Of a stretch of 14,365 nucleotides of DNA, positions 1 through 8,276 are shown one piece after another; position 1 is the first letter of the stretch; each line of letters opens with the position of its first letter. The notes beneath the pieces were generated by a model, which ran no database searches, was not told where the DNA came from, and was given only the letters and a program-made list of their open reading frames with translations. Both the position numbers and the translations under genes were made by a program. Origin of the DNA: an uncultured Collinsella sp. (GTDB lineage Bacteria > Actinomycetota > Coriobacteriia > Coriobacteriales > Coriobacteriaceae); assembly GCA_902496375.1 (NCBI GenBank), contig CABVAS010000020.1, positions 1 through 14,365 on the forward strand. The letters are read 5' to 3'.

Positions 1-1
1 T

Positions 2-943
2 AAGAAGCTTGCCAAGCAGGCCGCTCGCGACATGGAGGATCAGACTCTGGTGATCAACGGCGTCAACACCGCGCCGGCGCTCTATACCATCCTGATTGCC
101 GCCGACGACGATCCCATGCTCGCCCCGTTCTACCCCGAGCTTTCGCGCGAGGTCCGCGAGTTCGTGAAGGCGCAGGCCGAAAAGCGCCGCTATGTCTTTG
201 TCGGCGAGCCCCTCGTGCGCTTTATGATCGATCCGCAGCTGCGCGCCGGCAAGTTCTCGGTCTTTGCCGAGAACGTCGATGCCCCCACGCTCGGCCGCCT
301 GTACGAAGAAGAGCGCGCCTATCAGAACGGCCTGGGCCAGAACAACTCCGCGGCAAGCCGTGCCGCCAGCGCCCCGCGCGCCGGCCAGCAGCAGTTTGCT
401 GCCCCGCAGCAGCAGCGCCCCGCCGCCATGCCCCAGCAGCAGCCGACGCCTCGCGCCGCCGCTCCCGACCCGCTTGCCGTGGCAGACCCCTTCGCGCCTA
501 GCGTCCCCGACCCCGCCGCCGCACCCATCCCGGTGCCGCAGACCGTCTCGCGCGACGCGCTTGCCGGCATGGGCGGAGCCGCCGCGACCGGTGCCGCCGT
601 GGGCCTAGGCGCCGCAGCCGGCATCGCCTCCAACATGGCGAGCACTCGCGCCCCGCAGCGCCCGCTCGCCCAGCTCGTCGACGTCGTGAGCGGCGAGAGC
701 CATAGCATCACCTCCGCACAGGTGACCATCGGTCGCGAGCGCTCAGTTTCCGACATTGCCCTGCGCGACCCCAACGTGTCGCGCCGCCACGCCCAGCTCA
801 CCTTTACGGGCTCGGATTGGTCGATCGAGGACCTCAATTCCACCAACGGCACGCTCGTCAACAACCGCCGCATTACGCGCTGCCCGCTGCGCAACGGCGA
901 TCTGCTGACGTTTGGCCTGAGTACCTTTGAATTTAGGGGATAG
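2..943 (+). CDS. fhaA: FhaA-type protein (DUF3662 + FHA), 5'-truncated by window edge
   Basis: The reading frame is open from base 2 with no stop before the ATG at 32, and residues before that ATG (KKLAKQAARD) fit the DUF3662 domain, so the real start lies outside the window. Numbering from the ATG at 32, residues 1-100 are the rest of DUF3662. Residues about 105-215 are an Ala/Pro/Gln-rich linker containing an unusual Ala/Gly hydrophobic run (about 177-205). Residues 215-303 are an FHA phospho-Thr-binding domain with GR (234-235), SRRH (250-253) and STNGT (270-274). In actinobacteria such proteins sit in the pknB operon and recruit phosphorylated envelope-synthesis partners, for example MurJ in mycobacteria. 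The next gene follows after 6 bases, indicating an operon. The family call is firm; the exact partner is inference. Confidence 0.9.
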   Translation, partial: KKLAKQAARDMEDQTLVINGVNTAPALYTILIAADDDPMLAPFYPELSREVREFVKAQAEKRRYVFVGEPLVRFMIDPQLRAGKFSVFAENVDAPTLGRLYEEERAYQNGLGQNNSAASRAASAPRAGQQQFAAPQQQRPAAMPQQQPTPRAAAPDPLAVADPFAPSVPDPAAAPIPVPQTVSRDALAGMGGAAATGAAVGLGAAAGIASNMASTRAPQRPLAQLVDVVSGESHSITSAQVTIGRERSVSDIALRDPNVSRRHAQLTFTGSDWSIEDLNSTNGTLVNNRRITRCPLRNGDLLTFGLSTFEFRG

Positions 944-949
944 TCGCTT

Positions 950-1366
950 ATGAACATCGATATCGTCCTTTTTGCAGGCCGCATCGTCCTGGTCGCCCTG
1001 CTCTATATCTTCCTGTTCGCCGTCATGAAGACCGGCGTGGGACTTGTGCGCGGGCAGCGCCGCGACTCGGCTATCTGGACGATCGATGTGGACAAGGGTC
1101 CGCGCGGTATCCGCGGCATCCACGTAGACATGCTCGGCCCCGTCATCGTCGGTCGCTCGCCATCTTCGGACATCTGCATCAACGAACCGTTCGTCTCGGC
1201 CTCGCATGCGCGCTTTTCGCTGCAGGGCCCGGCACTCATCATCGAGGACCTCAACTCGCTTAACGGCACGCTCGTCAACGGCCGCCAGCTCGTGGAGCCC
1301 GCAACGCTGCGCGAGGGCGACGAAGTCCAGATTGGCGACGTGGTCATGAAGGTGAACCGTCGATGA
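950..1366 (+). CDS. fhaB: FhaB/FipA-type membrane-anchored FHA protein
   Basis: A 138-residue protein with one N-terminal membrane segment (about residues 4-28) and a cytoplasmic C-terminal FHA domain with GR (68-69), SASH (83-86) and LNSLNGT (101-107). Mycobacterial FhaB/FipA is about 155 residues with the same layout and links the PknA/PknB kinases to septal and elongation machinery through phospho-Thr binding. An AGGGGA ribosome site (935-940) lies 9 bases before the ATG. The stop overlaps the next start in ATGA, so translation is probably coupled to the phosphatase gene. Family assignment is from visible motifs and position; the specific role is inferred from the operon. Confidence 0.9.
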   Translation: MNIDIVLFAGRIVLVALLYIFLFAVMKTGVGLVRGQRRDSAIWTIDVDKGPRGIRGIHVDMLGPVIVGRSPSSDICINEPFVSASHARFSLQGPALIIEDLNSLNGTLVNGRQLVEPATLREGDEVQIGDVVMKVNRR

Positions 1367-3192
1367 TCGACGAGGAGAACAAGTCCGCAACTATGACCGA
1401 GGCGCCGGCCGCCACCACAGCTGCGCCGGCCCACGCCGCTCCGGCAGGCTCCGCACCCGTGGAGCCCGAGGACACCGTGTTCTCCCTGCCTCTTTCGCAT
1501 GTAACGCATGATATTTCGGATCTCGCCGATAACGAGGACGAAGAGGATGCCGTAGCGGCGCCCATCGGCGCACATGCTGCGGAACAGCCCACAGCGCCCG
1601 AAGCAACCCCGGCGCCGGCTCACTTTGCAGAGCCCGTCGCCGCGGCAATCAACGAGAGCGCTGCGGTGTTTGCGGCACCCAAGACCCCGCAGCCTGCGCC
1701 CGCAAGCGAGTCCGATGCCGTGGCCGAGCCCGCCGCCCAGTCGCAAAACACGCCCGCGCCGTCGCGCTTTGCGACGCCCGAGCCTATAGACGTCAGCCCG
1801 CAAGATGACGAGTCGACCGCCCGCGTTTCCGAGGAGCCCGACTCCCCGGACACCGGAGATTCCGAATCAAACGCCGAGACAAACACCGTCTCTCCCGGTG
1901 ACACAGCAGAGATCGACGTTGCCGCCGTTGAGGCCAAGCTCAAAGACCCCGGCTCGACCATGAGCTTTGAGCCCCTGACCGAGGAGCGCATCGAGACCGA
2001 CTCGACCTATGATGCCGGCACCACCACGCAACTCATGTGGGGCGCCCGCTCCGACGTTGGCTGCGTGCGTCCGCACAATGAGGATTCCTACCTGGTGCAG
2101 TCGCCGCTCTTTTGCGTATGCGACGGCATGGGTGGTCACGCTGCCGGCGAGGTGGCCTCTTCTATCGCTGTCGAGACCATCGCCAAGACAGCTCCTCAGT
2201 CTGCCGACGCCGCACGCCTGGCGGCAGCCGTCGAGGCCGCCAACGCCGCCGTAATCGAGGCGGCCCTGAATGGCCTGGGCAAGCCCGGCATGGGCTGCAC
2301 AGCCACTTGCGCCTATATCGAAAACGACACGCTCGCCATCGCCCACGTGGGTGACTCTCGCGCCTACCTGCTCCACGAGGGCACGCTCATCCGCGTGACC
2401 CGCGACCACTCCTACGTGGAGGAGCTCGTGGACGCCGGCGAGATCACGGCAGACGAGGCTCGCGTCCACCCCAACCGTTCGGTCATCACCCGCGCACTGG
2501 GCTCGGACCCCGCCATGTATGCCGACCACTTCACTCTGCATATCGAGGAAGGCGACCGCCTGATCCTGTGCTCCGACGGCCTCTCGAGCATGATTCCCGA
2601 TAGCGATATCGAGAACATCGCCACGCAGTCCTCAACCGCGCAAATCTGCGTCGACAACCTAGTGGACGCGGCGCTTGCCGCCGGCGGCCACGACAACGTG
2701 ACCGTAGTAGTCGTTGACCTGGTTGACGATGGCGTTATGCGCGAGGCGCAGCGCGTGCGTCGCCGCAACATTACTATCGCCGCCATCCTGGCCCTCGTCT
2801 TTGTGCTGGCAGCTGGCATCTGGGCCTACACGGGTGTCACCGGCTCGTACTACCTGGGTACCTACCAGGGCAATGTCGCCGTCTGGCGCGGCCTGCCCGG
2901 CAAGCCGCTCGGACTCAAGCTCCACTGGCTCGAAAGCGAAACCAGCATCAAGCTATCCGACCTGCCCGAAGACACGCAAAACCGCCTCAAGGCGGGTATT
3001 CCGCAAACAAGTGTCGACGATGCGCAGGACACGATATCCAAGTACCGCCACCAGATCGACGAGGAGCAGACCCGCCAGGTGATCGACGCGCAAACGATTC
3101 GCGACAACACCAATCAGGGATCGACCTCCGAATCAGATTCCGAGAAAACCGCCGAACAGTCCGCCGAGGCCGAAGCCTCCGATAAGAATTAG
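1363..3192 (+). CDS. pstP: PstP-type PP2C Ser/Thr protein phosphatase with long N-terminal extension
   Basis: A 609-residue protein. Residues 1 to about 220 are low-complexity Ala/Pro/Glu/Asp-rich and probably disordered. Residues about 225-455 are a complete PP2C domain: RPHNEDS (236-242), DGMGGH (254-259), HVGDSRAYL, a flap region containing HPNRSVITRALGSD, SDG (404-406) and GHDN (442-445). The metal-binding Asp residues D254, D405 and D444 are present. One membrane segment (about 469-492) follows, then an extracytoplasmic tail of about 115 residues ending acidic/Ser-rich. Mycobacterial PstP (about 514 residues) has the catalytic domain at the very N-terminus, so the 220-residue extension is unusual. 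It should dephosphorylate PknB and its substrates. The start overlaps the fhaB stop (ATGA). Confidence 0.93.
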   Translation: MIDEENKSATMTEAPAATTAAPAHAAPAGSAPVEPEDTVFSLPLSHVTHDISDLADNEDEEDAVAAPIGAHAAEQPTAPEATPAPAHFAEPVAAAINESAAVFAAPKTPQPAPASESDAVAEPAAQSQNTPAPSRFATPEPIDVSPQDDESTARVSEEPDSPDTGDSESNAETNTVSPGDTAEIDVAAVEAKLKDPGSTMSFEPLTEERIETDSTYDAGTTTQLMWGARSDVGCVRPHNEDSYLVQSPLFCVCDGMGGHAAGEVASSIAVETIAKTAPQSADAARLAAAVEAANAAVIEAALNGLGKPGMGCTATCAYIENDTLAIAHVGDSRAYLLHEGTLIRVTRDHSYVEELVDAGEITADEARVHPNRSVITRALGSDPAMYADHFTLHIEEGDRLILCSDGLSSMIPDSDIENIATQSSTAQICVDNLVDAALAAGGHDNVTVVVVDLVDDGVMREAQRVRRRNITIAAILALVFVLAAGIWAYTGVTGSYYLGTYQGNVAVWRGLPGKPLGLKLHWLESETSIKLSDLPEDTQNRLKAGIPQTSVDDAQDTISKYRHQIDEEQTRQVIDAQTIRDNTNQGSTSESDSEKTAEQSAEAEASDKN

Positions 3193-3194
3193 AA

Positions 3195-3200
3195 AGGGAG
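3195..3200 (+). promoter_or_regulatory. Ribosome binding site fixing the SEDS-PBP start
   Basis: AGGGAG lies 8 bases before the ATG at 3209. The upstream in-frame GTG at 3200 overlaps this site, so the ATG is the better start. Confidence 0.75.
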
Positions 3201-3208
3201 TGCCGCTT

Positions 3209-6079
3209 ATGAGTCGCCGCAACACCGAGCTGCTCTTGCTCATCGCCTCGGCGTTCCCCGTCATCCTGCTGTATGCGATGTACGTCCTCACCGCGGGCGC
3301 TGCCATCTCCTTTGAGACGCTCGCCGTACCGATCGGCCTCTTTGCCGCCTTTGCCGCGGCCCACATTGCCGTGCGCATCTTGGCGCCCGGTGCCGACCCC
3401 GCCATCCTGCCCATTGTCTTTGTGCTTTCGGGCATCGGCATCACGTTCGTGACGCGTCTCGCCCCCGCTCTCGCCATCTCACAGCTCATCATCCTGTTTG
3501 TCTCGGTGGCCCTGATGGTGGGAACGCTCGCACTGGTCAAAAACCTCGACGTGGTCATGCGCTACAAGTACACCTTTGGCATTATCGGCATCATCCTGCT
3601 GATGCTGCCCATCTTTATCGGCACCACGATCTCGGGCTCCAAGCTGTGGATTCGCATCGCGGGCTTTACCATCCAGCCCGGCGAGTTCGCCAAGGTCTTT
3701 ATCGTGCTGTTCCTGGCCGGGTACCTGGCCGAGAACCGCGAGCTGCTCTCCATCTCCAACCGCAAGATCCTGGGCTTTAAGATCCCTCGCCTGCGACTGC
3801 TGCTGCCGCTGTTTGCCGTGTGGGGTGTGTGCCTGCTCGTCGTCGTCTTCGAACGCGATCTGGGTTCGGCCGTGCTGTTCTACACCATCTTCTTGCTGAT
3901 GCTCTACGTTGCCACGGGGCGCTTTTCGTATGTCGTTATCGGCCTTGCGCTCTTAGCTGTTGGAGCCGTGGGCGCCTACAAGTTCCTGTCTCACGTTCAG
4001 GTGCGTTTCCAGGTTTGGCTCGATCCGTTTAAGGACGCCCAGGGTCAGGGCTACCAGATCGTCCAGTCGCTCTTCTCGCTTGCCGATGGCGGTCTGGTCG
4101 GTGTTGGCATCGGCAACGGCATGGCCAACAACATCCCTGTCGTCGAGTCCGACTTTATCTTCTCGGCTATCGGCGAGGAGATGGGCCTTTTGGGCGGCGG
4201 CGCCGTGCTCATCCTGTTTATGCTCTTTGCCGTGCGTGGCCTCACCACGGCTGCCCGCGCTAAATCCGACCTCGCCGCCTTTAGTGCCACGGGCCTTACG
4301 GCAGCCATCAGCTTCCAGGCCTTTTTGATCGTAGGCGGCGTTACCCGCCTGATCCCGCTGACCGGCGTCACCTTGCCCTTTATGAGCCAGGGCGGCTCCT
4401 CGCTGCTGGCGAGCTTTATCATCGTCGCGCTCCTGCTGCGCGCCGGTGACGAGGCGACCGGACGCGAGGCCGAGCTTACCGGCACCGGCACCATGGCCGC
4501 CATCTCTGACGATCAGGTCGCATCTGCCGCCGCCCCGACGGGCACGCGCTTTGCCACCTCGTCTTCCTACGGCAGCGGCAGCCATTCCGTCGGCTCGCGC
4601 ATGCGCCGTCGCCTGCTCGACACACCTGAATCCGGTGTGCTCGGCCGCGTGGCGCTCGCCAACCGTCTAACCCGCGCGGTGCTCGCCTTTACGGCGCTGT
4701 TCGCCATCCTTATCGGCAACCTCACCTATGTCCAGGTCATCAAGGCCAAGGACTATCAGGACATGCCGACCAACAACCACACCATCGCCCGCTCCAAGTA
4801 CATCCAGCGCGGTTCCATCATCACGTCCGACGGCGTGACGCTGGCCGAGTCGCTGCAACAGGAGGACGGCACCTACGTACGCTCCTACCCCAACGGTAAC
4901 CTGGCAGCGCACGTGGTTGGCTACGTGAGCCAGCAGTATGGCACCACCGCCATCGAGAGCGTCATGAACGACACGCTCACCGGCTCTAAGGATTACTCCA
5001 GCTGGAACAACGCCATCGCGTCGCTCGCGGGCCAGACCCAGCCGGGCAACACCGCCAAGCTCACCATCGACTCGCGCATCCAGACGGCTGCCGAGCAGGC
5101 ACTCAAGGGCTTTAAGGGTGCCGTGGTGGTTATGGATCCGCGCACCGGCGCGGTCCTCGCATGCGCAAGCTCGCCCACCTATGACAACACCAACATCGAT
5201 GCCCTGCTGCAGACGGGCGGCGGCGAGGACGGCTCCATGTACAATCGCGCCATGGACGCGCTGTACACGCCGGGCTCAACGTTTAAGGTCGTTACGCTTT
5301 CCGCGGCACTCGAGACCGGCACCGCCAGCCTGACCAGCACCTACCAGGCGCCCGGCTCCATGGACATCGGCAACGCACCGGTCACCAACTATGCCAACGA
5401 GAGCTACGGCACCATCAGCCTGCAGCAGGCCTTTGCCGTGTCCTCCAACGTCGTCTTTGGCCAGGTGGCAAACGAAGTTGGCGCAAACACGCTCGTACAG
5501 TTTGCCAACGCCTTTGGCTACGGCCAAAAGCTCGGCCAGGACCTGACCTCCGCGGCCTCCATCATGGCCGACCCGTCGCTCATGACCGAGTGGGAGACCG
5601 CCTGGGCCGGCGCCGGCCAGCCTGTCGGCATGGACCACACGCCCGGCCCGCAGACCACCGTCATGCAAAACGCCGTGATTGCCGCCGCCATCGCTAACAG
5701 CGGCGTGGTCATGGACCCGTACTTTGTAGCCCAGGTACTCGCCCCGGACGGAACCGTGGTCAAGACCACGCAGTCCCGCTCGCTTGGTCAGGCCGTCAGC
5801 TCCGCCACGGCCGACCAGGTCAAGCAGGCCATGCTTGCCGTCGTCCAGTCCGGCACCGGCACCGATGCCCAGATCCCCGGCGTCAAGGTCGCCGGCAAGA
5901 CCGGCTCGGCCGAGACCGGCGGCACCAACGTCAACTCGATGTTCGTTGGCTTTGCACCTTACGATTCACCCACGGTCGCCATCTCGGTGGCCTTGGAGGA
6001 TTTCGACAAGCATGACGTCAAGGCCGCCAAGATCGCCGGTATCGTCCTGACCGCGGCGCTTGCCGCACAGGGAGCGTGA
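3209..6079 (+). CDS. RodA/FtsW (SEDS) - class B penicillin-binding protein fusion
   Basis: A single 956-codon frame carries two enzymes normally encoded by adjacent genes. Residues 1 to about 410 are a multi-pass SEDS peptidoglycan glycosyltransferase: ERDLGSA (215-221), the ESDFIF segment holding D315, which aligns by eye with the catalytic Asp of RodA/FtsW, and FMSQGGSS (391-398). A polar linker of about 75 residues follows, then a single membrane segment (about 488-508) and a PbpA-like transpeptidase with SxxK (S690-K693), SxN (S745-N747) and KTG (897-899). The topology is consistent: SEDS proteins end in the cytoplasm and bPBPs begin there. No stop or frameshift separates the halves. It should polymerise lipid II and crosslink strands for elongation or division. 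RodA-PbpA is favoured over FtsW-FtsI by operon context. Confidence 0.95.
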   Translation: MSRRNTELLLLIASAFPVILLYAMYVLTAGAAISFETLAVPIGLFAAFAAAHIAVRILAPGADPAILPIVFVLSGIGITFVTRLAPALAISQLIILFVSVALMVGTLALVKNLDVVMRYKYTFGIIGIILLMLPIFIGTTISGSKLWIRIAGFTIQPGEFAKVFIVLFLAGYLAENRELLSISNRKILGFKIPRLRLLLPLFAVWGVCLLVVVFERDLGSAVLFYTIFLLMLYVATGRFSYVVIGLALLAVGAVGAYKFLSHVQVRFQVWLDPFKDAQGQGYQIVQSLFSLADGGLVGVGIGNGMANNIPVVESDFIFSAIGEEMGLLGGGAVLILFMLFAVRGLTTAARAKSDLAAFSATGLTAAISFQAFLIVGGVTRLIPLTGVTLPFMSQGGSSLLASFIIVALLLRAGDEATGREAELTGTGTMAAISDDQVASAAAPTGTRFATSSSYGSGSHSVGSRMRRRLLDTPESGVLGRVALANRLTRAVLAFTALFAILIGNLTYVQVIKAKDYQDMPTNNHTIARSKYIQRGSIITSDGVTLAESLQQEDGTYVRSYPNGNLAAHVVGYVSQQYGTTAIESVMNDTLTGSKDYSSWNNAIASLAGQTQPGNTAKLTIDSRIQTAAEQALKGFKGAVVVMDPRTGAVLACASSPTYDNTNIDALLQTGGGEDGSMYNRAMDALYTPGSTFKVVTLSAALETGTASLTSTYQAPGSMDIGNAPVTNYANESYGTISLQQAFAVSSNVVFGQVANEVGANTLVQFANAFGYGQKLGQDLTSAASIMADPSLMTEWETAWAGAGQPVGMDHTPGPQTTVMQNAVIAAAIANSGVVMDPYFVAQVLAPDGTVVKTTQSRSLGQAVSSATADQVKQAMLAVVQSGTGTDAQIPGVKVAGKTGSAETGGTNVNSMFVGFAPYDSPTVAISVALEDFDKHDVKAAKIAGIVLTAALAAQGA

Positions 6080-6129
6080 TGCCCATGATCGAATCGGACA
6101 CCCGAGGCGCGCCGCGGCCGAAGAGTTAG
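6079..6129 (+). other. Micro-ORF of 16 codons overlapping the SEDS-PBP stop
   Basis: An ATG overlaps the preceding stop as TGATG and opens MPMIESDTRGAPRPKS followed by a stop. The overlap geometry is that of translational coupling, but the peptide has no recognisable feature and nothing shows that it is made. It may be a decayed end or chance. Confidence 0.2.
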
Positions 6130-6141
6130 CGGCAACGCGCC
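6106..6141 (+). repeat. GC-rich inverted repeat in the gap before pknB
   Basis: GGCGCGCCGC (6106-6115) can pair with GCGG (6129-6132) and CGCGCC (6136-6141), with a 3-base bulge. No T-run follows, so it is not a convincing terminator. It may slow or attenuate transcripts entering pknB. I see no convincing promoter in the 132-base gap. Confidence 0.35.
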
Positions 6142-6180
6142 ACACGGCCCCAGCGGCCACATCGTAGGTACTACACACAT

Positions 6181-6193
6181 CGTTGAGCGAATA
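6181..6193 (+). repeat. Left copy of a 13-bp inverted repeat flanking pknB
   Basis: CGTTGAGCGAATA here is the exact reverse complement of TATTCGCTCAACG at 8195-8207, just before the terminator downstream of pknB. The match stops on both sides. Its function is unknown. Confidence 0.7.
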
Positions 6194-6201
6194 GTTATGT
6201 T

Positions 6202-6206
6202 AGGAG
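6202..6206 (+). promoter_or_regulatory. Ribosome binding site fixing the pknB start
   Basis: AGGAG is 5 bases before the ATG at 6212. An upstream in-frame ATG at 6197 has no such site and would place this motif inside the coding region. Confidence 0.75.
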
Positions 6207-6211
6207 CAGGA

Positions 6212-8155
6212 ATGGAACAGAGGGTCCTCGGGGGAAGATACCTCCTCAAGGATAAGGTGGGAACAGGCGGCATGGCGACCGTCTACCGTGCACAGGACCA
6301 GGTCCTCGACCGCACGGTTGCCGTCAAGATCATGCTGCCGCAGTATGCTGGCGACGCAACCTTCGCCGCACGCTTTAAGCAGGAGGCCCAGGCAGCAGCA
6401 GGTCTCTCCTCCCCCTATATCGTGGGCGTCTACGATTGGGGCAAGGATGGCGATACCTACTACATCGTCATGGAGTACCTGCGCGGTACCGACCTTAAGA
6501 GCGGCATCAAGAGCCACGGCGCCCTCGATCCAAAGAAGGTCGCGCAGATCGGCTCGCAGATCAGCTCCGCGCTTTCGGTCGCCCACAAGCACGAGATCAT
6601 CCACCGCGACATTAAGCCGCAAAACATCATGGTGCTGCCCGACGGCAACATCAAGGTCATGGACTTTGGCATCGCGCGCGCAAAGAACAGCCACCTCACG
6701 CAGGACAACAATGTACTGGGCACCGCCCACTACGTAAGCCCCGAGCAAACGCGCGGCCAGGACCTCGGTCCCACCTCTGATATCTACTCCCTGGGCGTCG
6801 TGATGTACGAGTGCGCCACCGGTCGCGTCCCCTTTGACGGCGACGACGCCATCTCGGTTGCGCTCAAGCAGGTAAACGAACTGCCGGTTCCGCCGAGCCA
6901 GATCAACTCCGGCGTCGATGCCGATCTGGAGCGCATTATCCTCAAGTGCATGGAGAAGGACCCGGCGAACCGCTTCCAGACGGCAGACGAGCTGCGCCAG
7001 GTGCTCAACAACTACCTGTCCGGTCGCGCCGTCAACGTCTCCGAGCCCACGCGCATCATCGGTGCCGCGGGCGACCTGGGCGCCACCAAGACCCGTGAGC
7101 TGTCTGACTCCACGCGCGCTATGGTTCGCCCCGTATCGGGCGTAAGCGGACAGACCAACCCCCGCAGCGCCGTCTCGGGTTCCACCGGTTCCTACGAGGT
7201 CGATCAGCCCAAGTCCAACAAGAACAAGATTATCGCCGCCGTAGTCGCCGCAATCGCCGTGGTTGGCGTTGTGGTGGCCTTCGCCACCGGGCTCTTTGGG
7301 GGCGAGCAGGTTACGGTGCCCGATGTGCTTAACAAGGACCAGCAGACCGCTATCGAGCTGATCAAGGAGGCCGGCCTTGAGGTCGGAACTGTCGACCAGA
7401 GCTATAACGACGATGTCGACGAGGGCAAGGTTGCCGAGCAGACCCCCAACGGCAACACTAAGAAGCCCAAGGGCTCCAAGGTTAACCTGGTGATCTCCAA
7501 GGGCCCCAAGCCCTCCGAGAAAGTTGAGGTTCCGCAGCTCGTCGGCCTAACCAAGGACCAGGCCGAGGCCGCGCTGGCAAGCGTGGGCCTGAAGGGCAAC
7601 GCAACCGAGGAGGCCAACGAGGCCGACGAAGGCCAGGTCTTTGAGCAGGGCACTGATGCCGGCAAGGAAGTCGAGAAGGGCACGACCATCTCGTATAAGG
7701 TCTCCAGCGGTCCTGACACCACCTCCGTCCCCGATCTGACCGACATGACCGAGGCCCAGGCACGCAACGCTCTCGACATGGCCGGTTTTGGCGTCAACGT
7801 GAGCTACCAGGAGAACGATTCCGTCACCGAGGGCACCGTCATTAGCTGGAACCCCAGCGGCAAGCAGAAGCCCGGCGCCACGATCACCGTCGTCATCGCC
7901 AAAAAGTCCGGCAAGGCCAGCGTTCCGGGCAACCTGTACGGCAAGAGCATCTCCGCCGCCGTCACCGCGCTCAACAACGCCGGATTCTACAACATCGCAT
8001 TCTGCGATCAGAACGGCAACCCCGTGAGTGGCAACGAAAACGCCACCGTGACGGGCGTCTCCCCCACTGGCAAGCAGTCCACCGACAGCACGATCACGTT
8101 GACGGTTTCGCTTTCTGGCTCCGATTCGGGCGACGATTCCGGCACGACTAACTAG
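6212..8155 (+). CDS. pknB: PknB-type Ser/Thr protein kinase with four PASTA repeats
   Basis: A 647-residue transmembrane kinase. The N-terminal Hanks-type kinase domain (about 8-270) has the glycine loop VGTGGMATVY (16-25), catalytic Lys39, HRDIKPQN (131-138), DFG (151-153), and GTAHYVSPEQ at the end of the activation loop. A Ser/Thr-rich juxtamembrane segment follows. One membrane span (about 340-363) leads to four extracellular PASTA repeats starting near residues 367, 438, 503 and 569. PASTA repeats bind muropeptides or lipid II, so the kinase is expected to couple wall status to phosphorylation of the FHA proteins and the synthesis machinery; PstP is its antagonist. Unlike mycobacteria, no pknA lies beside it. 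The gene sits 132 bases after the SEDS-PBP stop and may be cotranscribed with it or have its own promoter. Confidence 0.96.
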   Translation: MEQRVLGGRYLLKDKVGTGGMATVYRAQDQVLDRTVAVKIMLPQYAGDATFAARFKQEAQAAAGLSSPYIVGVYDWGKDGDTYYIVMEYLRGTDLKSGIKSHGALDPKKVAQIGSQISSALSVAHKHEIIHRDIKPQNIMVLPDGNIKVMDFGIARAKNSHLTQDNNVLGTAHYVSPEQTRGQDLGPTSDIYSLGVVMYECATGRVPFDGDDAISVALKQVNELPVPPSQINSGVDADLERIILKCMEKDPANRFQTADELRQVLNNYLSGRAVNVSEPTRIIGAAGDLGATKTRELSDSTRAMVRPVSGVSGQTNPRSAVSGSTGSYEVDQPKSNKNKIIAAVVAAIAVVGVVVAFATGLFGGEQVTVPDVLNKDQQTAIELIKEAGLEVGTVDQSYNDDVDEGKVAEQTPNGNTKKPKGSKVNLVISKGPKPSEKVEVPQLVGLTKDQAEAALASVGLKGNATEEANEADEGQVFEQGTDAGKEVEKGTTISYKVSSGPDTTSVPDLTDMTEAQARNALDMAGFGVNVSYQENDSVTEGTVISWNPSGKQKPGATITVVIAKKSGKASVPGNLYGKSISAAVTALNNAGFYNIAFCDQNGNPVSGNENATVTGVSPTGKQSTDSTITLTVSLSGSDSGDDSGTTN

Positions 8156-8194
8156 TCGAGGACCCATCACCCGCAGCGGCTAGGGCCGCAAACA

Positions 8195-8207
8195 TATTCG
8201 CTCAACG
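8195..8207 (-). repeat. Right copy of the 13-bp inverted repeat flanking pknB
   Basis: TATTCGCTCAACG on the plus strand is the exact reverse complement of bases 6181-6193. It lies about 40 bases after the pknB stop and abuts the terminator stem. Confidence 0.7.
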
Positions 8208-8245
8208 GCGCCCGCTTGCTCCCCCGCAAGCGGGCGCTTTATTTA
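8208..8245 (+). terminator. Strong intrinsic terminator of the fha-pstp-pknB operon
   Basis: A perfect 12-bp stem pairs GCGCCCGCTTGC (8208-8219) with 8226-8237 around a 6-base loop. It is followed by TTTATTTAT, a good Rho-independent terminator for plus-strand transcripts. Confidence 0.9.
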
Positions 8246-8276
8246 TCGACAGACCATGGCCCCTTAGCAACGCAAA

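Noticed and set aside
367..470. Gln/Pro/Ala-rich repeats (CAGCAGCAG-like runs) in the FhaA linker as a possible nucleotide repeat array
   Set aside because: The runs are irregular codon repeats encoding a low-complexity linker, with no constant unit or spacing.
3953..4585. A 210-codon minus-strand frame inside the SEDS region
   Set aside because: It is antisense to conserved SEDS transmembrane segments; its composition (Gly, Arg, His, Asp) is typical of a GC-rich shadow.
7310..8140. A tandem DNA repeat array
   Set aside because: The periodicity is at protein level (four diverged PASTA domains); nucleotide identity between units is low.
7547..8170. A 207-codon minus-strand frame over the PASTA repeats
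   Set aside because: It mirrors the periodic PASTA coding sequence; no start signal or motif.
6181..8207. pknB as part of a transposon with terminal inverted repeats
   Set aside because: The repeat is only 13 bp, there are no target-site duplications or transposase, and pknB sits in its conserved operon position.
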